From NCBI RefSeq assembly GCF_019890615.1, contig NZ_JAINVZ010000023.1, positions 60,394-124,393 of the forward strand: DNA of 64,000 nucleotides, in the 5' to 3' direction. Under the pieces are notes generated by a model that searched no databases, was not told the DNA's origin, and worked only from the letters and a program-made list of their open reading frames with translations. Positions 17,939 through 27,260 of the stretch are shown here, one piece after another. The stretch's first letter is position 1, and the number at the start of each line of letters is the position of its first letter. The translations under genes and the position numbers were made by a program. Origin of the DNA: Streptantibioticus parmotrematis (GTDB taxonomy: Bacteria; Actinomycetota; Actinomycetes; Streptomycetales; Streptomycetaceae).

Positions 17939-20900
17939 TCAGTGCCGTCGCACGAGCGGGAACGGCAGGGTCTCGCGGATCGTCAGGCCGGTCAGGAACA
18001 TCACCAGCCGGTCGACGCCGATGCCCAGGCCACCGGTGGGCGGCATGGCGTACTCCAGCGCGGTCAGGAAGTCCTCGTCCAGTTCCATCGCCTCCGGGTC
18101 GCCGCCTGCGGCCAGCAGGGACTGGGCGGTCAGCCGCCGCCGCTGCTCCACCGGGTTGATCAACTCCGAGTAGGCGGTGCCGAGTTCGGTGCCGAACGCG
18201 ACCAGGTCCCAGCGTTCGGCGAGCCGGGGGTCGGCGCGGTGCTGGCGGGTGAGCGGGGAGACGTCGGTGGGGAAGTCCTTGTAGAACGTGGGCAGTCGGG
18301 TGGGCTCCTCCACCAGCCGCTCGTACATCTCCAGCACGATGTCGCCGCGCCCCATGCCCTTGGCGTACGGCACGTCGGCGCGGTCGCACAGCGCCTTGAG
18401 GCGTTTGACGTCGGTGTCGGGGTCGACCTGCTCGCCCAGCGCCTCGGACAGCGCGCCGTGGACCGTCTTGACCGGCCACTCACCCGAGATGTCGTGGTCC
18501 ACGAGGCGGCCGTCCGCGTCGGCCTTGCGCGCCACGCAGGCGCCGTTGGCGGCCGTGGCGGCGGACTGGATCAGCTCGCGGGTGAGCCGCAACATGGTGT
18601 CGTAGTCGGCGAACGCCTGGTAGGCCTCCAGCATGGTGAACTCGGGGTTGTGCTTGTAGGAGGTGCCCTCGTTGCGGAAGGTGCGGCCCAGTTCGAAGAC
18701 CCGTTCCACGCCGCCCACGCACAGCCGCTTCAGGTACAGCTCGGGGGCGATGCGCAGGTACAGGTCGAGGTCGTAGGCGTTGATGTGGGTGGTGAACGGG
18801 CGGGCGTTGGCGCCGCCGTGGACCTGCTGGAGCATCGGGGTCTCGACCTCCAGGTAGCCGCGTTCCAGCAGTCCGGAACGGAGGGCCTGCACGGCGGCGC
18901 CGCGGGCCCTGACCACCCGGCGCGCTTCCGGGCGCACCACCAGGTCGAGGTAGCGCTGCCTGACCCGGGCCTCCGGGTCGGTCAGGCCCCGCCGCTTGTC
19001 CGGCAGCGGGTGCAGGCACTTGGCGATGAGCCGCCAGGAGGAGACCAGCACCGAGGGTTCGCCGGTGCGGCTGGCGCCGATCTCACCGGTGACCTCCACG
19101 TGGTCGCCGAGGTCGGCGTCCTTGGTGAACCGGGTGAGTTCCGCCGCGCCCGACTCGTCGCGGTCCAGCATCACCTGGAGGTCTCCCGACCAGTCGCGCA
19201 GCACGGCGAAGACCACGCCGCCGAAGTCGCGGCGCAGCATCAGCCGTCCGGCGACCACCACGTGTTCGCCGGTGCGGTCCCCGGGCGCGAGGGCGGGGTG
19301 TGCCGTGCGGACCTGGGCGAGGGTGCGGGTGGGAGCGGCGTCGACCGGGTAGGGCTCGACGCCGTCGGCGATCAGCCTGCGCAGCTTCTCGTGCCGCACC
19401 CGCACCTGCTCCGGCAGGCCCGCCAACTCCTCTCCCTCGCCCGGCGGTTGACGCTTGGCCTTGCGTTCGGGGGCGGCCGCGAGGGCGAGGTCCTTCTCGG
19501 TGAGCGGCGGCAGCGGCGCGGCGCTGACCGGCGGCCGGACGCCCTGGGGGCGGCGGCGGCCGAGCCGGGGGAAGTCCACGAACCCCTCGGCGATGCCCGC
19601 GGCGATGCCGATGCGGGCGAGCATGCGGCCTTCGGCGAAGCACAGGAAGCGCGGGTTCCACTGCGGCTGGTACTTGACGTTGGAGCGGTAGAGCGCCTCC
19701 AGTTGCCACCATTTGGAGAAGAACAGCAGCATCCGGCGCCACATCCGCAGCACGGGGCCGGCGCCGATGCGGGCGCCCTCCTCGAAGACGGAACGGAAGA
19801 CCGCGAAGTTGAGCGAGACCCGCCTGACGCCCAACCTGGCTCCCTGCGCCATGAGTTCGGCGACCATGAACTCCATGATCCCGTTGGGCGCGGAACGGTC
19901 GCGGCGCATCACGTCCAGCGAGATGCCGTCGGGTCCCCAGGGCACGAAGGACAGCAGGGCCGCTGTCCCGCCGTCCGCGGTGAGCGCCTCGGCCAGCAGG
20001 CAGTCGCCGTCCGCGGGGTCGCCGAGGCGGCCGAGTGCCATCGAGAAGCCGCGTTCGACCTCGGTGTCGCGCCAGTCGTCGGCGAGCTTGACGACCGCGT
20101 CCATCTCCTCCTGCGTCAGGTCGCGGTGGCGGCGCATCCGGGTGGTCATCCCGGTGCGGCGCACCCGGTTGACCGCCTGCCGGGTCACCCGCATGTCGCG
20201 GCCCGACAGGTCGAAGCGCGCCGGTTCCAGGATCGCCTCGTCGCCCAGTTGCAGGGCGTTGAGCCCGGCCTTGGCGTAGGCCCTGGCGCCGTCCTCGCCG
20301 GCGCCCATCACGGCGGGCACCCACGCGTAGGCGCGGGCCAGGTCCAGCCAGGCGCCGATCGCCGCGTTCCACGAGCCACGCTCCCCCACCGGGTCGGAGC
20401 TGGCCAGGCACACGCCGGCCTCGACGCGGTAGGTGACGGCCGCGCCGCCGCCGGGCGCGAAGACGACGGCCTTGTCCCGCCGGGTGGCGAAGTAGCCCAG
20501 GGAGTCCTGCGAGCCGTCGCGGGCCAGCAGTGCCCGCAGGCGGGCCTCCTCGTCCGGGTGGAGCGCCGCCTGCGCCTTCTGGGAACGGAACAGCACCCGG
20601 GCGGCGTTCAGCAGCGCCAGCGCGCCGAACAGGCCGAGGAAGAAGTCGATGGTGTGCGGCGGGCGCCCGGTGAAGTGGCGGGTGCTGGTCAGGCCGCCCA
20701 GCACCCGGTTGGCCGACCACAGCAGCCACTGCCGGGCCGGAAGGCCGCCGTGGAAGGCGGCCACCAGCGCCCATCCGGCCAGCACCGCCACCACGAGGCC
20801 GAGCAGCAGCACGCCCAGCGCCCGCCAGAACGCGCCGCGCCGCACCCGGGCCGGGAACTGCGCCCGCCCGAGGATCAGCACCGCGAAGACGGCGGCGGTG

Positions 20901-21256
20901 ATGGCGATGGACACCGCGGACTCGGTGACACTGACCATGGTCACCGTCAGCGCCTCGGCGAGCAGCACCAGGCCCACGTAGAAGGTGACCCACCACCAGG
21001 CGGCGCGTTTCCTGGCCAGCAGCGCGCCGGACAGCAGCAGCAGGAAGACCGCGTAGGCGAGGTTGGGCGAGGCGGGCACCAGCCAGTCGTCGATGAAGCG
21101 CAGCACCGGCGCGAGCAGGTGGCGCAGCGGCGCGATGACGGCGGTGACCGCGCACAGCACGCCCAGGGCGCCGAAGAAGGCGCCGAGCCAGGCCGGGACG
21201 CGGGCCAGGAAGCGCTGCCACACCCCGGTTCCCGTGGTGCCCTCGGCGCTGCTCAT
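17939..21256 (-). CDS. lysX: LysX: bifunctional lysylphosphatidylglycerol synthase / lysyl-tRNA synthetase
   Basis: A 1105-residue fusion. The first ~230 residues hold several membrane helices; residues ~240-580 are a DUF2156/MprF-type aminoacyl-phosphatidylglycerol transferase (RLGVRRVSLNFAVFRSVFEEG); then an OB-fold anticodon domain (VVVAGRLMLRRDFGGVVFAVLRD) and a class II LysRS core with motif 2 FRNEGTSYKHNPEF and motif 3 GGLGIGVDRLVMF. It charges tRNA-Lys and transfers lysine to phosphatidylglycerol, lowering membrane negative charge and sensitivity to cationic peptides. Length and order fit mycobacterial LysX. AGGAGG lies just before ATG 21256. Confidence 0.95.
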   Translation of the reverse strand: MSSAEGTTGTGVWQRFLARVPAWLGAFFGALGVLCAVTAVIAPLRHLLAPVLRFIDDWLVPASPNLAYAVFLLLLSGALLARKRAAWWWVTFYVGLVLLAEALTVTMVSVTESAVSIAITAAVFAVLILGRAQFPARVRRGAFWRALGVLLLGLVVAVLAGWALVAAFHGGLPARQWLLWSANRVLGGLTSTRHFTGRPPHTIDFFLGLFGALALLNAARVLFRSQKAQAALHPDEEARLRALLARDGSQDSLGYFATRRDKAVVFAPGGGAAVTYRVEAGVCLASSDPVGERGSWNAAIGAWLDLARAYAWVPAVMGAGEDGARAYAKAGLNALQLGDEAILEPARFDLSGRDMRVTRQAVNRVRRTGMTTRMRRHRDLTQEEMDAVVKLADDWRDTEVERGFSMALGRLGDPADGDCLLAEALTADGGTAALLSFVPWGPDGISLDVMRRDRSAPNGIMEFMVAELMAQGARLGVRRVSLNFAVFRSVFEEGARIGAGPVLRMWRRMLLFFSKWWQLEALYRSNVKYQPQWNPRFLCFAEGRMLARIGIAAGIAEGFVDFPRLGRRRPQGVRPPVSAAPLPPLTEKDLALAAAPERKAKRQPPGEGEELAGLPEQVRVRHEKLRRLIADGVEPYPVDAAPTRTLAQVRTAHPALAPGDRTGEHVVVAGRLMLRRDFGGVVFAVLRDWSGDLQVMLDRDESGAAELTRFTKDADLGDHVEVTGEIGASRTGEPSVLVSSWRLIAKCLHPLPDKRRGLTDPEARVRQRYLDLVVRPEARRVVRARGAAVQALRSGLLERGYLEVETPMLQQVHGGANARPFTTHINAYDLDLYLRIAPELYLKRLCVGGVERVFELGRTFRNEGTSYKHNPEFTMLEAYQAFADYDTMLRLTRELIQSAATAANGACVARKADADGRLVDHDISGEWPVKTVHGALSEALGEQVDPDTDVKRLKALCDRADVPYAKGMGRGDIVLEMYERLVEEPTRLPTFYKDFPTDVSPLTRQHRADPRLAERWDLVAFGTELGTAYSELINPVEQRRRLTAQSLLAAGGDPEAMELDEDFLTALEYAMPPTGGLGIGVDRLVMFLTGLTIRETLPFPLVRRH

Positions 21257-21387
21257 GGCCCTCCTGGTGTCGTGCCGGGCCCGGGCGCCGCAAGCGCCGG
21301 TTCCGCCACGATCCACGGTATCCAGGCCCGCCCGGGTTCGCCCTGCGGAGCACCCGCCGTACGGGGGTGGCCTCGCGACCGGTGCGC

Positions 21388-22356
21388 TCAGTCCTGGCGG
21401 GCCCGGGCGTAGCAGCGGCGCAGCCAGCGGGCCGTCTCCTGCGCGGCCGGCTGGAAGGGCACCCGGCGGTGCAGCACCCTGCGGTTGTCGAAGATGTGGA
21501 AGTCGCCCGCCCCGACCAGCACCGACCCGCCCTCCAGCTCGCCGAGGCGCTGCTCGAACCGGGTCAGCGCCCGCACGGCCCGCGTCGTGCGCCCGGTGAT
21601 CCGGCCGGGCCCGTACCGCACGGCGTCGTGCCCGTCGGGCAGCGTCCACAGCAGCGGCACGGCCTCCCGCGCGGGGCGGTCGCCGTCGGCGGGCGCGTAC
21701 GACTCGGGCGCGCTGACCGCGAACTCCGGTCGCCGCAGGTCGTCGTGGGTCCAGCGGGGCAGCCCGGCGAGGACCGTGTCCACATCCAGCAGGTCGGTCG
21801 GCACCCGCTCCTCGTTGCGCATCCCGTAGAACGACAGGTAGTGCGGTATGGCGTCCGCCGGGCCCGCGCCGTCGTGGTGGTCGAGCACGGAGTCGTCGGT
21901 GTGCCAGTCCAGCGGGGCGGTCGAGCCCCAGGAGGTCAGGGCTCCGGCGGAGCCGGGCCGGGGCGCGACGTTGCGCATCAGCCGCCCCTCGTTCTCCCAG
22001 CGGTACGCGACCGGCGTCACCCCGAGCAGGCGCAGCAGGCCGAGGTGGACGAGGTTGGGCACGGTCAGCGCGTTCTCGTCGGCGAAGCCGTCCCGCGGGG
22101 TGGGCACGAAGTCCCGCGGCCGCGGCAGGTTGCCGACCGTCAGCCAGGGTTCGGGCTCCCGGCGCCAGGCGGTCAGGCGCTCCAGGACGGCGGCCGGAAG
22201 GTGGTTGCGCAGGAGCTTGGCGCCCGTCCCGCCGTACGCGCCGGGGTCGTCGTCCGGCAGCAGTCCGTCGACGCCGCCGGGTTCGCGCAGATCCGCCGAC
22301 AGGGACGCGGTGACGTCGCCGGGGATGATCACGCGCTGCGGCGGAACGTCAGACAT
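21388..22356 (-). CDS. Fe(II)/2-oxoglutarate oxygenase, TauD/clavaminate synthase-like (amino-acid hydroxylase type)
   Basis: A 322-residue oxygenase. The iron ligands are visible as HTD in PLDWHTDDSVLD and the distal His in FDNRRVLHRRVPF, followed by the arginine that would bind 2-oxoglutarate (near WLRRCYARARQD). The organisation resembles the clavaminate synthase/VioC/AsnO group, which hydroxylates free or carrier-bound amino acids, often for peptide antibiotics. No NRPS or other biosynthetic gene is next to it, so the substrate is open. ATG 22356 is preceded by GAGGAG at 11 bases. Confidence 0.82.
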   Translation of the reverse strand: MSDVPPQRVIIPGDVTASLSADLREPGGVDGLLPDDDPGAYGGTGAKLLRNHLPAAVLERLTAWRREPEPWLTVGNLPRPRDFVPTPRDGFADENALTVPNLVHLGLLRLLGVTPVAYRWENEGRLMRNVAPRPGSAGALTSWGSTAPLDWHTDDSVLDHHDGAGPADAIPHYLSFYGMRNEERVPTDLLDVDTVLAGLPRWTHDDLRRPEFAVSAPESYAPADGDRPAREAVPLLWTLPDGHDAVRYGPGRITGRTTRAVRALTRFEQRLGELEGGSVLVGAGDFHIFDNRRVLHRRVPFQPAAQETARWLRRCYARARQD

Positions 22357-22466
22357 GCCGTCAGGTTCTCCTCGTGCGGGGCGCTCGGGTCGTGCTCGAC
22401 GGTAACCCCGGCCGAATCACGCCCGTCCACGCGGGGTCATTCCTTGAGCAACATCTGAGCTTGCCG

Positions 22467-22528
22467 GGGAGCGTGTCGCGTGAGCCCGCCGGAGAGCGTG
22501 TCGAATGAGCCCGCCGGAGAGCGTGCGG
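22467..22528. repeat. 25-bp tandem repeat, about 2.5 copies
   Basis: Two 25-base units (22467-22491 and 22492-22516) share GAGCGTGTCG and TGAGCCCGCC and differ at a few bases; a third partial unit (GGAGAGCGTG) follows. They lie in the gap between the oxygenase start and the stop of the GlxA-type gene (22575). I see no coding or regulatory role. Confidence 0.7.
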
Positions 22529-22574
22529 CGTCGCGGGACGGGCCGGCTTCGGCCCGGACCGCTGCGCGCGCGGC

Positions 22575-23474
22575 TCATCCTCTCGCGCGCAGGCGGCGCA
22601 GCATGCGGGCGTCCTCGAAGCCGACCGCGCGGGCCGCGGCCTCCACCGTCGTGCCGTGGCCGATGAGGTGCTCCGCGCGCTCGACCCGCAGCACCTGCTG
22701 GTAGCGCAGCGGGGTGAGCCCGGTGGCGGCGGTGAACCGGCGGGTCAGGGTGCGTTCGCTGACCCCGGTCTCGGCGGCCAGCGCGGACAGCCGCAGGGTG
22801 CCGGTGAAACGGGCCTCGATGAGGTCCTGGGCGCGGTGCACCGCGTCGCTCAGGTGCGCGCGGTGGCGCAGCATCGCGCCCTCCTGCCGGTCGTCGCCGT
22901 TGCGCCGGGCGTAGACCACCATCGAACGGGCGACCCTGGCCGCCGCCGCGGGGCCGTGCCGGACCGCGACGAGGTGCAGGGCGAGGTCGATGCCGCTGGC
23001 GATCCCGGCGGAGGTGACGACGCGGTCGTCGGTCACGTAGAGCACGTCGCGCACCAGCTCGGCCCGCGGGTGGCGGCGGGCGAGCTCGTCCTGGATCTCG
23101 TGGTGCGTGGTGCACCGCCGTCCGTCCAGCAGGCCCGCGGCGCCCAGCGCCCGTACGCCGGAACAGACACTCGCCACCGTGCCGCCCGCCGCGTGGTGGG
23201 CGCGCAGCCGCCGCAGCGCCGCCTCACCGGGCGCCCCGTCCGGCGCCGACGCGCGCCAGCCGGGGACGACCAGCAGGTCGTCGGGGGCGGTGGCGGGCCA
23301 TGCGACGCGGGCGCGCAGCGGCAGGCCCTGCGCGCTCGGCACGTCCTCCCGCTCGGCCACGTACTCCAGGCGGTAGTCGTGGCCGAGGTCCGCGGCGGTG
23401 GAGAACACCTGGGCGGGCCCCGCCAGATTCAGCAGGTGGACCTGCGGCGCGAGCAGGAAGACGACGCGGGGCAC
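22575..23474 (-). CDS. GlxA-type AraC family regulator (DJ-1/PfpI + AraC HTH)
   Basis: A 299-residue regulator. Residues ~1-165 are a class I amidotransferase/DJ-1-like domain with the nucleophile elbow SVCSGVRALGAAGLL; residues ~195-299 are an AraC double helix-turn-helix (LRLSALAAETGVSERTLTRRFTAATGLTPLRYQQVLR). It begins 7 bp after the isochorismatase-like gene on the same strand, GTG 23474 with GAGGAG upstream. Such pairs usually mean that the regulator controls the hydrolase; its ligand is unknown. Confidence 0.9.
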   Translation of the reverse strand: MPRVVFLLAPQVHLLNLAGPAQVFSTAADLGHDYRLEYVAEREDVPSAQGLPLRARVAWPATAPDDLLVVPGWRASAPDGAPGEAALRRLRAHHAAGGTVASVCSGVRALGAAGLLDGRRCTTHHEIQDELARRHPRAELVRDVLYVTDDRVVTSAGIASGIDLALHLVAVRHGPAAAARVARSMVVYARRNGDDRQEGAMLRHRAHLSDAVHRAQDLIEARFTGTLRLSALAAETGVSERTLTRRFTAATGLTPLRYQQVLRVERAEHLIGHGTTVEAAARAVGFEDARMLRRLRARG

Positions 23475-23481
23475 GATCCGG

Positions 23482-24102
23482 TCAGCTCCTCGAGGTCGCC
23501 GCGGGCTCGGCCGACGCGCGGGGGCCGGCCAGTTCGTCCACGGTGGCGATGGTGGCGAAGCGCCCGGCCAGCGCGTACTCGGTGCGGGTCAGGATGTCGG
23601 CGGTGGACAGGGTGCGCGGGTCGGCGAGGATCTCCTCCAGGGTGCGGCCGGCCGGGGCGTCGCGGTGTTCGCGCGGGGTGGTCGCGGTCGCGTCGATCAC
23701 GAAGGTGACCTCGTAGCCGAGGTCGGAGGCGAGCCGGGCGGTGGTCTCGCAGCACTGCTCGGTGCGGATGCCGCAGATCGTCAAGGCGCCCACGCCCCGG
23801 CTGGTCAGCAGCTGCTGGAGGTTGGTGGTGGTGAAGGCGTTGTGCGAGGTCTTGGTGATCACCGGCTCGCCCTCGCGCTCCCGCAGGCCCTCGATCAGCC
23901 GGACGTGGCCGCCGGCGGGGTCGAAGACGGTGCCGCTGCCGGGCTCGCTATGCAGCACCCAGACCACCAGGTCGCCGCGTTCCCGGGCGGCGTCGACGAG
24001 ACGGGCCGCCTTGGCCGCGACGGCGGGCTCGGAGACGGCCTGCCAGTCGGGCCGCTGCCGGAAGGACTCCTGGACGTCGATGACGACGAGTGCGTTGTTC
24101 AT
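23482..24102 (-). CDS. Isochorismatase-like cysteine hydrolase
   Basis: A 206-residue cysteine hydrolase (nicotinamidase/isochorismatase superfamily). The triad is visible: Asp in ALVVIDVQESF, Lys in VITKTSHNAF, and the nucleophilic Cys in GIRTEQCCETTARLA. Substrates in the family are amides such as nicotinamide, N-carbamoyl compounds or isochorismate; the sequence does not decide. It is first in an operon with the GlxA-type regulator and divergent from the glutamate decarboxylase gene (175 bp between them). Confidence 0.9.
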   Translation of the reverse strand: MNNALVVIDVQESFRQRPDWQAVSEPAVAAKAARLVDAARERGDLVVWVLHSEPGSGTVFDPAGGHVRLIEGLREREGEPVITKTSHNAFTTTNLQQLLTSRGVGALTICGIRTEQCCETTARLASDLGYEVTFVIDATATTPREHRDAPAGRTLEEILADPRTLSTADILTRTEYALAGRFATIATVDELAGPRASAEPAATSRS

Positions 24103-24277
24103 GATCCGATCCTGGCCGGTGCGCCGCGTTCCGCGACAGACACCATCATGCCTCGATGCGGAACGATCCGGTCAGCGCCGGGCGGGCGCCCGCGAAGGAC
24201 CCGGCGGGGTCCTCGGCATTGCGGCGGGCGCCCGGTGGGCAGGCGTTGCACGATGGAGGTGACCCCCAGGAGGTCCC

Positions 24278-25663
24278 ATGGCACTGCACCGCGTCGACCG
24301 CGACCGCCAGCAAGCACCCGACGACCTGTACGCCCTGCCCTGGGCGGGCGAGGCGCTGCCGCGCTATCGCATCCCGGACGAGTCGATGGCCGCCCGCACC
24401 GCGTTCGGGCTGGTCCACGACGAGCTCGCGCTGGACGGCAACTCCCGGCAGAACCTCGCCACCTTCTGCACCACCTGGGTCGAGCCCGAGGTCAAGGCCA
24501 TCATGGCCGAGACGCTCGACAAGAACCTGGTGGACAAGGACGAGTACCCGCAGACGGCCGAACTGGAGTCGCGGTGCGTGCACATCCTCGCCGACCTGTG
24601 GAACTCGCCTCAGGGCGCGACCACCATGGGGTGTTCCACCACCGGCTCCAGCGAGGCCGCGATGCTGGCGGGCCTGGCGCTGCAACGCCGCTGGCGTGCC
24701 CGGCGCCGCGCGGCGGGACAGCCGGCCGACCGGCCCAACCTGGTGTGCGGTCCGGTCCAGGTGTGCTGGGAGAAGTTCGGCCGCTACTTCGACGTCGAGC
24801 TGCGGCAGATCCCGTTGCTCAAGGACAGCCTGACGATGCGGCCGGAGCAGCTGGCCGACTACTGCGACGAGAACACCATCGGCGTCGTCACGACACTCGG
24901 CGTCACCTTCACCGGCGGGTACGAGCCGGTGGCCGCCGTGGCGCAGGCACTGGACGCACTGCAACGCACCAAGGGTCTCGACATCCCGATGCACGTGGAC
25001 GCGGCCAGCGGCGGCTTCGTGGCTCCGTTCCTCCAGCCGGACCTGGTGTGGGACTTCAGGCTGGAGCGGGTCAAGAGCATCAACTCCTCCGGCCACAAGT
25101 TCGGGCTCGCGCCGCTCGGCGTGGGCTGGGTCGTCTGGCGTGACGCCGCCGAACTCCCCGACGAACTCGTCTTCCACGTCGACTACCTGGGCGGCGACAT
25201 GCCGACCTTCGCGCTCAACTTCAGCCGTCCCGGCGGCGAGGTGGTCGCGCAGTACTACAACCTGCTGCGGCTGGGGCGTCAGGGGTACCACGACGTGCAG
25301 CGGGCGTGCGCCGACACAGCCGTCGAACTCGCCGACGCCGTCGGCGCGTTGGGGCCGTTCACGGTCCTGCACGACGGCAGGACGGGACTGCCGGTGGTGT
25401 GCTGGACGATGAAGCCCGAGGACCAGCCGGACAGTTGGACCCTCTACGACCTGTCGGAGCGGCTGCGGATGCGCGGCTGGCAGGTGCCGACCTACCCGCT
25501 GCCCGCCGACCGTGACGACATCGTGGTGCAGCGGGTGGTGGTCCGGCACGGCGTCAGCCGGGACCTGGCCACACTGCTGCTGGCGGACATCGAGAAGGCG
25601 GTCGCCGAGCTCAACCGCCGTGGCGTCGGCGGGGCGAAGGAGCAGCCGGGCTTCCACCACTGA
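24278..25663 (+). CDS. gadB: Glutamate decarboxylase (PLP)
   Basis: A 461-residue PLP enzyme that converts glutamate to GABA and CO2, consuming a cytosolic proton. Diagnostic segments are TTWVEPEVKAIM, TGSSEAAMLAGLALQRRWR, HVDAASGGFVAPF and the PLP lysine in NSSGHKFGL (about residue 274), with C-terminal RVVVRHGVSRDLA. Length fits GadA/B. AGGAGGTCCC precedes ATG 24278. There is no adjacent GABA antiporter; a succinate-semialdehyde-type dehydrogenase lies at 4679-6070 and could complete a GABA shunt. Confidence 0.95.
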   Translation: MALHRVDRDRQQAPDDLYALPWAGEALPRYRIPDESMAARTAFGLVHDELALDGNSRQNLATFCTTWVEPEVKAIMAETLDKNLVDKDEYPQTAELESRCVHILADLWNSPQGATTMGCSTTGSSEAAMLAGLALQRRWRARRRAAGQPADRPNLVCGPVQVCWEKFGRYFDVELRQIPLLKDSLTMRPEQLADYCDENTIGVVTTLGVTFTGGYEPVAAVAQALDALQRTKGLDIPMHVDAASGGFVAPFLQPDLVWDFRLERVKSINSSGHKFGLAPLGVGWVVWRDAAELPDELVFHVDYLGGDMPTFALNFSRPGGEVVAQYYNLLRLGRQGYHDVQRACADTAVELADAVGALGPFTVLHDGRTGLPVVCWTMKPEDQPDSWTLYDLSERLRMRGWQVPTYPLPADRDDIVVQRVVVRHGVSRDLATLLLADIEKAVAELNRRGVGGAKEQPGFHH

Positions 25664-25690
25664 CCGCTCCCCCGGCCCCGCGAGCGGTCA
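25661..25690. terminator. Hairpin spanning both convergent stop codons
   Basis: TGACCGCTC (25661-25669) pairs with GAGCGGTCA (25682-25690) across a 12-base loop. The outer TGA on each strand is itself the stop codon of glutamate decarboxylase (plus) and aldehyde dehydrogenase (minus), so the two genes share one symmetrical terminator-like stem. Confidence 0.65.
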
Positions 25691-27145
25691 GAACGGGAAG
25701 GCGCTGCGGCCGTGCTGGACGGAGATCCACTTGACCGTGGTGAAGGCCTCCACCGTGGCGTCGCCGCCCAGCCGTCCCACGCCGGAGTTCTTCTCGCCGC
25801 CGAACGCCACGATCGGCTCGTCGGCGATGGTGCCGTCGTTGACGTGGACCATGCCCGCGTCGATGCGCTGGGCGACGCGCACCCCGCGCTCGGTGTCGGC
25901 GGTGTGCACGGCGCCGCTGAGGCCGAACGGCGTGTCGTTGGCGATCCGCACCGCCTCGTCCTCGTCGTCGAACGGGATGACCAGGGCGACCGGGCCGAAG
26001 ATCTCGGAGGTCAGGATCGGCGCGCCGGCCGGGACCGCGCCCAGCACGGTCGGCTCCATCATGGTGCCGTCCGTACTGCCGCGCAGCAGCGGTGTGGCAC
26101 CGGCCTCGATGGCGGCGCTGACCTGCGCCTCGATGCTGTCGGCCTGGGTGGAGTTGATCAGCGGGCCGATGTGGGTGGCCGGGTCCTGCGGGTCGCCCAC
26201 CTTCAGGGTGCGGATCTTGGCGACGAAGCGCTCGCTGAACTCCTTCTCCACCGTGCGGTCGACCAGCACGCGGTTGGCCGCCATGCACACCTGACCCTGG
26301 TGGGCGAAGCGGCTGAAGACCGCGGCGTCGACCGCGTAGTCGAGGTCGGCGTCGTCGAGCACGATCAGGGCGCTGTTGCCGCCGAGTTCGAGGACCGTGC
26401 GCTTGAAGTGTCCGGCGGCGACCTGGGCGACGTGGCGGCCGACCTTGTCGGAACCGGTGAAGGAGATCACCTTGGGCACCGGGTGCTCGATGAGCGCGTC
26501 GCCGATCTCGGCGATGTCGGTGACCACCACGTTGAGCAGCCCGGCGGGCAGACCGGCCTCCTCGAAGATCCTCGCGATCAGGGTGCCGCCGACGATCGGG
26601 GTGTTCTGGTGCGGCTTGAGCACCACCCCGTTGCCCAGCGCGAGCGCCGGGGCCACCGACTTCAGCGACAGGAAGAACGGGAAGTTGAACGGGCTGATCA
26701 CACCCACCACGCCGACCGGCAGCCGGTAGAGGCGGTTCTCCTTGCCGTCCACCGGCGAGGGCAGGATCCGTCCCTCGGCGCGCAGCGCCAGTTGCATCGC
26801 CTCGCGCAACATGTCCTTGGACAGGGCGAGTTCGAAGCCCGCCTTCAGGTGGGTGCCGCCGAGTTCCTCGATGATGGTCTCGGTGATCTCCCGCTCGCGC
26901 TCCTCGATGACGCGCAGCGCCCGCTCGAAGACCATCCGCCGCTGGTACGGGTTGACCCTGGCCCATTCCCGCTGCGCCCGCTCCGCCGCCCGGTAGGCCT
27001 GGTCGACCTCGGCCACGGTGGCGACGGTTATGGCCGCGATCTTCTCACCGTTGTACGGGTTGAAGTCGATGATGTCCCAGGAGCCGCTCCCGGACTTCCA
27101 TTCACCGTCGATGCACTGGAGCGCCAATTCGGAAGAAAGGGACAT
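25688..27145 (-). CDS. NAD-dependent aldehyde dehydrogenase (benzaldehyde/vanillin dehydrogenase-like)
   Basis: A 485-residue aldehyde dehydrogenase. FNFPFFLSLKSVAPALALGN, the NAD motif FTGSDKVGRH, the glutamate in VLELGGNSALIVLDDAD and the catalytic Cys in HQGQVCMAANRV are all present. The subgroup (YfmT/benzaldehyde dehydrogenase-like) oxidises aromatic or aliphatic aldehydes; the actual substrate is unknown. ATG 27145 (MSLSSELALQCIDGEW) has GAGAGGT upstream; the longer frame to 27220 adds nothing recognisable. Confidence 0.9.
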   Translation of the reverse strand: MSLSSELALQCIDGEWKSGSGSWDIIDFNPYNGEKIAAITVATVAEVDQAYRAAERAQREWARVNPYQRRMVFERALRVIEEREREITETIIEELGGTHLKAGFELALSKDMLREAMQLALRAEGRILPSPVDGKENRLYRLPVGVVGVISPFNFPFFLSLKSVAPALALGNGVVLKPHQNTPIVGGTLIARIFEEAGLPAGLLNVVVTDIAEIGDALIEHPVPKVISFTGSDKVGRHVAQVAAGHFKRTVLELGGNSALIVLDDADLDYAVDAAVFSRFAHQGQVCMAANRVLVDRTVEKEFSERFVAKIRTLKVGDPQDPATHIGPLINSTQADSIEAQVSAAIEAGATPLLRGSTDGTMMEPTVLGAVPAGAPILTSEIFGPVALVIPFDDEDEAVRIANDTPFGLSGAVHTADTERGVRVAQRIDAGMVHVNDGTIADEPIVAFGGEKNSGVGRLGGDATVEAFTTVKWISVQHGRSAFPF

Positions 27146-27260
27146 GCCATACCTCTCGCGGGGTCGGGGTCGGGCGCGCGGGAATTGTTCTGATGCGGCC
27201 TCATAATACGGATTCGGCAAGCGAGTTGACGTCGCGTCACGAGTGGTCGGCGCGCACGGC

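Noticed and set aside
17921..21412. 1163-codon open frame on the plus strand
   Set aside because: Antisense to lysX; low-complexity composition, no SD and no domain.
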